Below, in pieces: positions 25,601 through 33,697 of a stretch of 64,000 nt of DNA (within the stretch, counting starts at the first letter, position 1; every line of letters starts with the position of its first letter). Position numbers and translations under genes: made by a program. The notes beneath the pieces were generated by a model, which was not told the origin of the DNA, made no database searches, and worked only from the letters and a program-made list of their open reading frames with translations. The DNA comes from Streptomyces sp. CC0208 (GTDB lineage Bacteria; Actinomycetota; Actinomycetes; Streptomycetales; Streptomycetaceae), in the NCBI RefSeq assembly GCF_003443735.1, contig NZ_CP031969.1:3472001-3536000 (forward strand). The letters run 5' to 3'.

Positions 25601-27184
25601 TCAGAGCTTGTCCACCTCCAGATTCGCGATCGCCGTCCGTGCCACCTCGCGCCCCCTCCCCGTGAAGTCCCCCTTGCCCGGATAGCTGACGGTGAGCTTG
25701 TACATGTCGCCGGTGGTGGTCCGGTAGTAGAAGATCTGGAGTTCGCGCGGGCGGGAGTTCTGGCTGTCGGTGGACTTGTACGTGACGGTGTTCTTGGCGG
25801 CCTTCCGGCCCTGGTACGTCTGGTCCTCGGGCCGGGTCTTCGCGGTCTCCGGCATGCTGAGGTCGTAGTCGCCGCTCTCCTTGAACCGGCTGTCGTCGTC
25901 GTACATCTCGGCCGCCGCGGAGCCCGCGATGTTGTTCGCGGTGTCCTCGGCCTTTCGCTCCAGCCGCAGGCCGATCCAGATGCTGCCGCTGTAGTCGGTG
26001 TACGTGATCCAGTGGGTCTTGTCCGTCTTCCGGTCGGGCGTGGTGGGCTGGTAGTCCGCCGGCACCGCCAGCGTCGCGGCCACGTCCTTGGTGTGCTTCG
26101 TCGTCCAGCCGTCCGGCAGCGGTCCCGCGAAGGGGTCCGCGATCACCAGGTACGCCGCCAGCGCGGCCGCGACAACCGCCGCGCCGAGCCCGAACCACGC
26201 CTTGCGGCCCAGCCGGAGACCACCGCCCACCGGCACCTCCACGGTCCGCACGATCTGCGTGGGCTCCGGGACGGGCGGGTGGGCGGTGGCCTCAAGGAGC
26301 GCCCTGACCTGCGCGGCGTTCGGGCGGCGCGCCGGGTCCTTCTGGAGGAGGCCGTTGATGGCGTCGGCGAGCGGGCCGTGCGCGGCGGCGGGCGGCGCGG
26401 GCGTGGCGTTGAGGACAGACTGGAGGGTCGCGGGGGTGTTGCTGCGGCGGAACGGCGAGACGCCCTCCGTCGCCGCGTACAGGACCACGCCGAGCGACCA
26501 GAGGTCGGACGCGGGACCGGGACGCTGGCCCAGCACCCGCTCGGGGGCGATGAACTCGGGCGAGCCGACGAAGCCGCCCGTGTCGGTCAGGCTGGTCTCG
26601 CCCTCGATCTGCGCTATGCCGAAGTCGGTGAGGACGACCCGGTCGTGGCGGCCGAGGAGGACGTTGTCCGGTTTCACATCCCTGTGCAGGATGCCCGCCG
26701 CGTGCGCGGCCTCCAGCGCGCCGAGCACGTCGAGGCCGATTCTCGCCGCTTCCCGCGCCCCGAGGGTGCCCTCCTGCAACGCGTCACCCAGCGAACGGCC
26801 CTGCACCAGCTCCATCACGATCCACGGCCGGCCGTCCACAACCGCCACGTCGTGCACGTTCACGACCGAGGGGTGATCGAGCCGGGCCGCGGCGCGGGCC
26901 TCCCGCCGCATCCGCTCGAAGGCGTTGCCTCGTTCGCGTTCCGGAAGATGATCCGGGACACGGGGTTCCTTGACGGCCACCTCACGGTCCACCGTCTCGT
27001 CCTTGGCCCGCCACACCGTGCCCATCCCACCGTGCCCGAGCTTGGCGAGCAGCCGGTACCGGCCCGCGACGAGCCGGCCGACGCCCGACTCCTGCTGCGG
27101 GGGCCTGGGAGGTTGCAGAACATAACTCGTCGTCTCGTCGGACTCGTGGCCGACTCCCCCGCTGGTGCTCATGGGTTCATCCAT
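25601..27184 (-). CDS. Membrane receptor Ser/Thr protein kinase B
   Basis: A 527-residue eukaryotic-type receptor kinase. The glycine loop GHGGMGTVW (50-58), Lys72, HRDVKPDN (167-174), DFG (187-189) and APE (213-215) are all intact. One membrane helix spans about 329-349. The extracellular part is about 175 residues without PASTA repeats; it contains AVPADYQP, many charged residues, and ends EVARTAIANLEVDKL. It is the last of five kinase-family genes in one direction, 63 nt after kinase C. ATG 27172 is an alternative start. Predicted to sense an envelope signal; in S. coelicolor the syntenic kinases were linked to spore-wall synthesis. Confidence 0.9.
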   Translation of the reverse strand: MDEPMSTSGGVGHESDETTSYVLQPPRPPQQESGVGRLVAGRYRLLAKLGHGGMGTVWRAKDETVDREVAVKEPRVPDHLPERERGNAFERMRREARAAARLDHPSVVNVHDVAVVDGRPWIVMELVQGRSLGDALQEGTLGAREAARIGLDVLGALEAAHAAGILHRDVKPDNVLLGRHDRVVLTDFGIAQIEGETSLTDTGGFVGSPEFIAPERVLGQRPGPASDLWSLGVVLYAATEGVSPFRRSNTPATLQSVLNATPAPPAAAHGPLADAINGLLQKDPARRPNAAQVRALLEATAHPPVPEPTQIVRTVEVPVGGGLRLGRKAWFGLGAAVVAAALAAYLVIADPFAGPLPDGWTTKHTKDVAATLAVPADYQPTTPDRKTDKTHWITYTDYSGSIWIGLRLERKAEDTANNIAGSAAAEMYDDDSRFKESGDYDLSMPETAKTRPEDQTYQGRKAAKNTVTYKSTDSQNSRPRELQIFYYRTTTGDMYKLTVSYPGKGDFTGRGREVARTAIANLEVDKL

Positions 27185-27247
27185 ATCGCGCCAGAGGCGC
27201 AGCCAGCCAGAGGTGACGCGTTCCGGTCACACACCCGTGACGTATCC

Positions 27248-28879
27248 CTACCGCACGGTGAACGTGTCGACGGCCACGTCGAAGTGCTCCTTGGCCTCCC
27301 GCACCTTGCCGACCGGCGCCGACACCCACACGTCGTACAGCCGCCCCTTCTCCTCCCAGCACAGGTCGTAGGTGTGCCGGGCGCCCTCGGCCGCGCTGAA
27401 GCCGTCCCAGGTGAACTCCCAGAACGCGGCGGGGTGTCCGCGGTGCGTGACCGAGGTGACCCGGCCGTCGCGGTAACCGGGGTTGGCCTCCGGGCCCTTG
27501 GCGGCCGCGCGCCGCATCACGCCCAGCGGGCCGCCGGGCTGGGGATCGGTGACCTTGACACCGAGGCGGAAGGTCTCCCCGGAGGACAGGTAGAAGACCC
27601 GCTCACCCTGCGGCTCACGCGTGAACCCGTCGGGCACGGCGAGCGCGAACCCGGCGGGGTCCTGGGCGACGTGGTAGCCGGAGGGGGCGGAGGGGAGGGT
27701 CGCGGCGGGTGCGGGCTCCGCCGTTCCGGTGGAGCTGCCTGCGGACGGACCCGGCGCCGACCCACCCGCCGTCCCGGACGCAGAACGACCTGGCGTCCCG
27801 GCCGCCGAACTGCCGGACGTCGTACCCCCGTCCCGGCCGTCCCGGTCCCTCAGCAGCACCGCCGCCGACACTCCCGCTCCCGCCAGCACGGCGACCAGCA
27901 GCGCCGCCACGAGCACGCCCCGCCTCGACCGGACGGACGCCGGGAGCCGGCCGCTCCTCGACCGCTCCGGCGCCGGGGACCGCCGTACCGGAAGATCCCG
28001 CTGAGTCGGTGTGTACGCGCGCTCGGGTGCCCGGCGGGGAGGCGTGCGGCCCGTCTCAAGGAAGGCCCGCAGCATCCGCTCCGCCTCCACCGCGTCCAGC
28101 CGCCGTTCGGGATCCCGCTCCAGCAGACCCCGTACGACCGGGAGGAGGGGCCCGGCCTGCGCGGGCGGCCGGATCTCGTCGATGACGACGGCGTGCAGGA
28201 TGCCGCCCAACGAGTCGCGCCGGAACGGGGATTCGCCGCTGAGCGCCGTGCACAGCAGTGCGCCCAGGGACCACAGGTCGGCCTCCGGGCCGGTCCTGGC
28301 CCCGGACATCCGCTCGGGCGCGGTGTACTCGGGCGAGCCGACGAAGGAGCCGGTCTCGGTGAGGGTGGTGGCGCCCGCGACCTGGGCGATGCCGAAGTCG
28401 GTGAGGACGACCCGGCCGGTGCCGGACTCGACGAGGACGTTGGCGGGCTTGATGTCCCGGTGCAGCACCCCGGCCGCGTGCGCCGCGCGCAGCGCGCTCA
28501 GCAGGTCGGCGCCGATCCGGGCGGCCTCGGCCGCGTCGACCGGGCCGTCGGCGGAGATCCGGTCGGCGAGGGAGCCGCCGTCGATCAGCTCCATGACGAT
28601 GTACGGCCGTTCGTCCTGCTCGACGACGTCGTGGACCACCATGATGTGCGGGTGACTCAGCCGGGCGACCGCGCCGGCCTCGCGCAGGGTGCGCTCCCGC
28701 TGAAGCCGAGCGTCCTCGGCGGAGAGCGTCTCGTCGAGCGGGATCTCCTTGACGGCGACCTGCCGGCCGAGCAGCTGGTCGGTCGCGCGCCACACCACGC
28801 CCATGCCGCCGCGGCCGATCCTCGCCTCCAGGCGGTAGCGGCCCGCGATCACGCGGAAAGTCTCCCCCTCGGTCCCCAT
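27248..28879 (-). CDS. Membrane receptor Ser/Thr protein kinase C
   Basis: A 543-residue receptor kinase with GRGGMGVVW (22-30), Lys44, HRDIKPAN (140-147), DFG (161-163) and intact APE. Arg-rich juxtamembrane residues precede one helix (321-343). After a Gly/Ser/Thr linker, the extracellular domain of about 145 residues carries DPAGFALAVPDGF, YRDGRV and FWEFTW, the same scheme as kinases D, E and F. The start is ATG 28879; the frame extends upstream to 28891. It is separated by 58 nt from kinase D upstream, consistent with one transcript. Confidence 0.9.
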   Translation of the reverse strand: MGTEGETFRVIAGRYRLEARIGRGGMGVVWRATDQLLGRQVAVKEIPLDETLSAEDARLQRERTLREAGAVARLSHPHIMVVHDVVEQDERPYIVMELIDGGSLADRISADGPVDAAEAARIGADLLSALRAAHAAGVLHRDIKPANVLVESGTGRVVLTDFGIAQVAGATTLTETGSFVGSPEYTAPERMSGARTGPEADLWSLGALLCTALSGESPFRRDSLGGILHAVVIDEIRPPAQAGPLLPVVRGLLERDPERRLDAVEAERMLRAFLETGRTPPRRAPERAYTPTQRDLPVRRSPAPERSRSGRLPASVRSRRGVLVAALLVAVLAGAGVSAAVLLRDRDGRDGGTTSGSSAAGTPGRSASGTAGGSAPGPSAGSSTGTAEPAPAATLPSAPSGYHVAQDPAGFALAVPDGFTREPQGERVFYLSSGETFRLGVKVTDPQPGGPLGVMRRAAAKGPEANPGYRDGRVTSVTHRGHPAAFWEFTWDGFSAAEGARHTYDLCWEEKGRLYDVWVSAPVGKVREAKEHFDVAVDTFTVR

Positions 28880-28937
28880 GCGCCCCATCATGCCGCAGCG
28901 GACGCACGCCCTCCGGGGCGGTGACCGGCCAACTCCG

Positions 28938-30698
28938 TCAGTCGTGCGTCTCGCTCCAGCCCTGGAGCACCGCCGTGAACTGCTTGCTGGTGGTCGGCCA
29001 GCTCGCCGCGGGCGCCGACATGTAGATCGCGTACTCGGCGCCGTCCCGGGACATGTACGTCTCCTCGACGGCCCGGCGCGGCCCGGGGAAGGCCATGTCC
29101 TTGGCCAGCGCGGTCCATGTGTACTCCCACCGGGCGCCCGGCCGGTCCCGGTAGGTGTTCCTGGCCATGCCGACCTGGTGGTAGTCCTTGAGGTCGTTGA
29201 TCTGCTCCTCCAGGCTGTGCTGGTGAGCGAGGGGATCGAAGTAGTCCGGCGAGGTGTCGACGGCGATCCGGAGGAAGTGCTTGCCCTCGTCCGGCGAGTA
29301 GTCGATCTGGGTCAGCCCGTTGGCGGGGGTGCCGAAGACCGAGCGGTGCCAGCCCTCGGGCAGGTAGACGCTGAAGCCCACGGGGTCCTTGTACGGCACC
29401 CACCCGGCCGGAACCCCACCCGTGGCCGGACTCGGCGTGGGGCTGGGCGAGGTGCTCGGGGCGGCCTGGGTGGCGCCCTTGTCCCGCCCCTCGTCCCACT
29501 TCTGCAACGCGACCGCGGTCCCCGCGCTGACCACCGCGGCGAGCGCGACCACGAGCACGACGGACCGCAGCCTGCGTCGCCGAGGCGGCGCGGCGGCCTG
29601 CGGCACGGGGCCGATGGTCGTGGGGGCGACGGCCTGGGGATACGGGGCGCCCGAGTGGTACGTCGGGCCCGAGCCCGAGGAGTACGACGGTCCCGTGGCC
29701 GAGGGATACGACCGTGCCGCGGCCGAGGGGTACGACGTACCGCTGACCGGTGTGCCCGTGACCGGTGTGCCCGTGGTCGGTGTGCCGGGCCCACTGTGGG
29801 AGCCGCTGTGCGCCCCCGGCCTCTGGCGCGAACCCCCATGTTGCGTCGGCACATACGCCTGTGCCGCGCTGGGCCGCCGTCCCTCCGCCGCCTCGGCGAG
29901 CATCTGCTCGGCCTCGGCCGCGTCGGGGCGCACGGCGGGGTCCTTGTGCAGCAGGGCGGCGATGACGGGCCCGAGCGGACCGGCGTTCCGCGGCTCGGCG
30001 GGTTCCTCGTCGACGACGGCCTGCATCGTGGTCAGCGGGGTCGTACGGCGGAACGGCGACCGTCCCTCGACCGCCGTGTACAGCGTGGCGCCGAGCGCCC
30101 ACAGGTCGGCGGACGGACCGGGGTCGGCGCCGCGGACCCGCTCGGGTGCGAGGTAGTCGACCGAACCGACCACCTCTCCGGTGCGGGTGATGGTGGTGTC
30201 GCCCTCGATCTGGGCGATCCCGAAGTCGGTGAGCAGGACGCGGCCGTCCCGCGCGAGCAGGACGTTGCCGGGTTTCACATCCCTGTGCAGGACTCCGGCG
30301 GAGTGCGCGGCGCGCAGGGCCCGCAGCACCCACATCCCGATCCGGGCCGCCTCGCGCGCCTCGATACGGCCGTCCTCCTTGACGGCGTCGGCCAGCGAGC
30401 GGCCCTCGACCAGCTCCATCACGATCCAGGGCCGGCCGTCATGGTCGAGCACGTCGTGCACGGTGACGACGGCCGAGTGGTTGATCCGGGCGGCCGCGCG
30501 GGCCTCGGCGCGGGTACGGGCGAGCAGAACGGCCTGGTCGCTCTCGGAAACATAGAGCGCGGCGGTCAACTCCTTGATCGCCACGGCCCGGTGCAGCACC
30601 TCGTCGTGGGCACGCCAGACCCGGCCCATGCCGCCCTTGCCTATCGGGTCGGCGAGCCGGTAGCGCCCCGCGAGGAGCAGGCCCTGCATCTGATTCAC
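28938..30698 (-). CDS. Membrane receptor Ser/Thr protein kinase D
   Basis: A 586-residue receptor kinase. GKGGMGRVW (20-28), Lys42, HRDVKPGN (138-145), DFG (158-160) and APE (184-186) are intact. The cytoplasmic juxtamembrane stretch (about 285-375) is low complexity with TGTPVTGTP and SYPS repeats. One helix spans 377-397. The extracellular domain shows DPVGFSVYLPEGW and ARWEYTW and ends near WSETHD. GTG 30698 is chosen because the fold begins at once; a start at 30782 adds an Arg/Pro-rich segment with no conserved look. Confidence 0.9.
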   Translation of the reverse strand: MNQMQGLLLAGRYRLADPIGKGGMGRVWRAHDEVLHRAVAIKELTAALYVSESDQAVLLARTRAEARAAARINHSAVVTVHDVLDHDGRPWIVMELVEGRSLADAVKEDGRIEAREAARIGMWVLRALRAAHSAGVLHRDVKPGNVLLARDGRVLLTDFGIAQIEGDTTITRTGEVVGSVDYLAPERVRGADPGPSADLWALGATLYTAVEGRSPFRRTTPLTTMQAVVDEEPAEPRNAGPLGPVIAALLHKDPAVRPDAAEAEQMLAEAAEGRRPSAAQAYVPTQHGGSRQRPGAHSGSHSGPGTPTTGTPVTGTPVSGTSYPSAAARSYPSATGPSYSSGSGPTYHSGAPYPQAVAPTTIGPVPQAAAPPRRRRLRSVVLVVALAAVVSAGTAVALQKWDEGRDKGATQAAPSTSPSPTPSPATGGVPAGWVPYKDPVGFSVYLPEGWHRSVFGTPANGLTQIDYSPDEGKHFLRIAVDTSPDYFDPLAHQHSLEEQINDLKDYHQVGMARNTYRDRPGARWEYTWTALAKDMAFPGPRRAVEETYMSRDGAEYAIYMSAPAASWPTTSKQFTAVLQGWSETHD

Positions 30699-30841
30699 GT
30701 TTCCCCGCAATGCTCTTGACGCAGTCAGACTAAGGACCGGTCCGCGCCGAGGGGAACCAGGGGGGCGCCAAGGAGACCTCACTGTGACGGTTGTCGCTTC
30801 CGCGAAGTACGAGTGAACCCGCGCCGCCCTTACGGCGTCCG

Positions 30842-33523
30842 TCAGCCGGTCACCTGGTACGTGGCCGACGCCTGCTCGTACAGCCGGGTCACCTCGTCCC
30901 GCTCCGCCTCGGGCCCGCGCACCTGCACCACGTGGTACTTCCCGCCGATCAGGATCGCGAGATTGCGTACGTACAGCTCGCGCCCGTCGTCGGCGGTCCA
31001 GGTGAACTGCCCCTCGGCCATGCTCCTGGTGCCCACCTGGATCGACTTCAGCCCGGTGGCGGTGGCCCAGCTGGAGTCGCGGTACGGCTGGAGCTCGGGC
31101 TCCTTGTCCCGCTGGTAGGCCATCGGATCCTCGCCGTTCGCGGCCGCGGTGTCCCGCCCGGGGACGACGATCAGCTCGAAGTCGCCCTGGGAGTAGACCA
31201 CCTGTCCCCGCCCGTTCCTCGGCGTGCGGCCCCAGCCTCCTGCCACGGCGACCTTGAAGCCCTCGGGGTCCGCGCGCAGGGTGAAGCCGTCGGCGACCTC
31301 GGGCCCGGCGGTCTGGGTCTCGGCGGCACCGCTGGACTGCGACGGCTCGGGGGTGGTCGGCTCGGGCCGGGGCTCACCGCCGGCCTCGGGGGACTGCGCC
31401 GTGCCGGCCTGGCTGGTGGAACCCGTCTCCTTGGCGGCGCCCCTGTCGTCGGGGCCCGACTTCGGCATGAAGTACATGGCGTACGCGATCGCCGCGGCCA
31501 TCACCAGCAGGATGAGCAGCAGCAGATTGCGGCCGAGCCGACGCGGTGAAGGGGCCTCCTCCCGGGCCCGCTTGTGCCGCCCGTGCGTCGCGGGCAGCCC
31601 GGCGCGCCGCCTGCGCACCAACTCGCCCCGGCGCCGCACGATCGGCAGCCGGCTCGTGTCCACGGGCGGCGCGGCGACGACATGGGCGCCGGCCTCCGGC
31701 TCGGGCGCGGACCGCACCAGCGACCGCAGCCAGCCGCGCAGTTCCTCGAAGTCCAGCCGCTCGGTCGGGTCCTGCCGCAGCAGCGACTCCACGACCGGCC
31801 TGAGCGGCCCGCACTCCTCCGCGAAGGCGGGCGGCTCGGCGCACACCAGCTGCACCAGCTCGGCCGTCGACTCCTCGGGATAGGGCGCGTGCCCCTGGAC
31901 GGCCCGGAACAACAACGCCCCGAGAGCCCACAGATCCGTCGCGGGCCCGATGGGCGCGGCGAGCTGCCAGTTCTCGTGCACCGGCCCGGCCTGCTCCGGC
32001 GCCCAGCGCTCGGTGACGGGTCCCACCACGGCCATCCGGGCCTGCCGTGCCCGCTCGGCGGCGAGCGCGGTGGCGGGGCCGCGGCGGGCGGGGGCATCGG
32101 TGGGCGGGAGGTCCTCCCAGCGGGTGGGCGCCTGCGCCTGCTCCACGGCAGGCACAGCGTCAGCGACGGGTCCTTGGTTCACGGGCACCGCACCCGCACC
32201 GCGCGGCACGGCACCGTGCCAGGGGGTGGGGCGTACGCCGTAGGGGTCGACTGTGGGCCCCGGGGCCCCGGCGCCGGGCACCTGCTCGACGCCGTCCAGG
32301 GCCGGATACGACGGCTGCGCAAGGCCGTTGGCCGAGGGATACGGCGACTGCGACCTGCCGTTCGGCGGTACGGCGGGGTCGGCGCCCCGTGTCCGTGCGG
32401 CGGGGTCGGCCTCCGGTGCGGGGCGGGCCCCGGGCAGGGCTGCCCTGCCGTTCTGCGCCTCCTGGACCCGGGCGGCGGCCCGTGCGCCCGCGCGGTAGGC
32501 GGCGATCGCCCCGGCCCGCGCCGCGCGGATGTCCGTACCGCCGTCGGGCTCCCTGCGGACGAGTTCGGCCGACGCCCCGGTCCCGTTCGCCGTCTCCACG
32601 CCGGCGCTGGGCAGCCCGCGGGCCTCCCGGGCCTCGATCGCGGCCCGCCGGGCGGCCTCGGGATCGCCTCCGCCGAAGGTGACGGCACCACCCGGGCCCG
32701 GCCCGGCGCTCCGGGCGTCCAGTCCGAAGGCCGCGTCTGCGACGCCGTCCTCGAGAGCCGACCGAGCACCGCCCGGCCCGCCGTTCGGGCCCGTCGACTG
32801 TCCGGGAACCGGGAGTCCACCGGGTCCTCCACGCCCGTCGGTCCCACCGATCGTGCCGTGGTCCGCCCCTGGCTCCCCGCCTCCGGAGCCCCATTCACCC
32901 GCTTCGGCCGGCACCGGGTCGTAGCCGCACAACGCCTCCTCGGCGGCGCCGACCGCGAGGCCGGTCAGCATGACCCGGCCGTCGTCGCAGACGAGCACCG
33001 TGCGGGCGGTGATGTTGCGGTGCACCCAGCCGTGCGCGTGCAGCACCCGCAGCGCCATCAGCACGTCGGAGGCGACCTCGGCCGCCCGGTACGGCGTCAG
33101 CGGCTTCTCGGTGAGGAGCGCCGACAGCGGCCGCGCGGCCACCAACTCGCTGACGACCCACAGCGAACCGCCCTCGGCGAACACGTCGAAGACCTGGTCG
33201 AGACGCGGATGGTCGGGAATCCGGGCGGCGGCCTGCGCGGCCTCGACGGCCCGCCGCACAGCGGGCTCGGTGGGCCGGCGTGCGCCGCGCCGCCCCGGGG
33301 TCCGCCGCGCACCCTGAGGGTCACGGGCGGTGAACCCGTCGGGCAGCCCCTCCGCGTCGAGCACCTCGGCCTCGACGACCTCGGGCAACGGGACCTGCCT
33401 GACCAGGACTTCCTGACCGCTGTAGGTGTCGAAGGCGCGTGTGTCGGTGAGTTCGTACTCGTCGGACGGGGGCAGCGGCAGGCGGTAGCGGTCGGCGAGT
33501 ACCCGACCCGCATAGTCGTCCAC
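30842..33523 (-). CDS. Membrane pseudokinase with a very large activation-loop insertion
   Basis: An 893-residue protein with a kinase-like fold but no catalytic set. The glycine loop is absent (PLPPSDEYEL). The Lys position reads LVRQV. The catalytic loop is HRNITARTVLV (168-178), with Asn in place of catalytic Asp. DFG is replaced by LTGLAVG (186-192). Between it and APE (508-510) lies about 300 residues of Gly/Pro/Ala-rich sequence; active kinases have 20-30. Fold landmarks reappear in DLWALGALLFRAV. One helix spans 667-685, followed by an extracellular domain with DPEGFKVAV and FTW shared with the neighbouring kinases. GTG 33523 follows gggggagg. Probably an allosteric partner or scaffold. 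Confidence 0.88.
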   Translation of the reverse strand: MDDYAGRVLADRYRLPLPPSDEYELTDTRAFDTYSGQEVLVRQVPLPEVVEAEVLDAEGLPDGFTARDPQGARRTPGRRGARRPTEPAVRRAVEAAQAAARIPDHPRLDQVFDVFAEGGSLWVVSELVAARPLSALLTEKPLTPYRAAEVASDVLMALRVLHAHGWVHRNITARTVLVCDDGRVMLTGLAVGAAEEALCGYDPVPAEAGEWGSGGGEPGADHGTIGGTDGRGGPGGLPVPGQSTGPNGGPGGARSALEDGVADAAFGLDARSAGPGPGGAVTFGGGDPEAARRAAIEAREARGLPSAGVETANGTGASAELVRREPDGGTDIRAARAGAIAAYRAGARAAARVQEAQNGRAALPGARPAPEADPAARTRGADPAVPPNGRSQSPYPSANGLAQPSYPALDGVEQVPGAGAPGPTVDPYGVRPTPWHGAVPRGAGAVPVNQGPVADAVPAVEQAQAPTRWEDLPPTDAPARRGPATALAAERARQARMAVVGPVTERWAPEQAGPVHENWQLAAPIGPATDLWALGALLFRAVQGHAPYPEESTAELVQLVCAEPPAFAEECGPLRPVVESLLRQDPTERLDFEELRGWLRSLVRSAPEPEAGAHVVAAPPVDTSRLPIVRRRGELVRRRRAGLPATHGRHKRAREEAPSPRRLGRNLLLLILLVMAAAIAYAMYFMPKSGPDDRGAAKETGSTSQAGTAQSPEAGGEPRPEPTTPEPSQSSGAAETQTAGPEVADGFTLRADPEGFKVAVAGGWGRTPRNGRGQVVYSQGDFELIVVPGRDTAAANGEDPMAYQRDKEPELQPYRDSSWATATGLKSIQVGTRSMAEGQFTWTADDGRELYVRNLAILIGGKYHVVQVRGPEAERDEVTRLYEQASATYQVTG

Positions 33524-33697
33524 GTTGCCTCCCCCGGCCGCCCGGTTGGTCAATTCCGTTCGCCTAGCAGGCCGTTCCGTACCCGAACCTGGATGCGGAC
33601 GGTCCACGAACATTCACGATACGTGCCGGAGGCAACCCGCAAAGAGGGGATTCCATATCTCAGGGTCCAAACACATGACCGTTTACCGTACGGCGCT

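Noticed and set aside
25589..28924. 1111-codon + frame across kinases B and C
   Set aside because: Antisense shadow of two kinases with full catalytic motifs.
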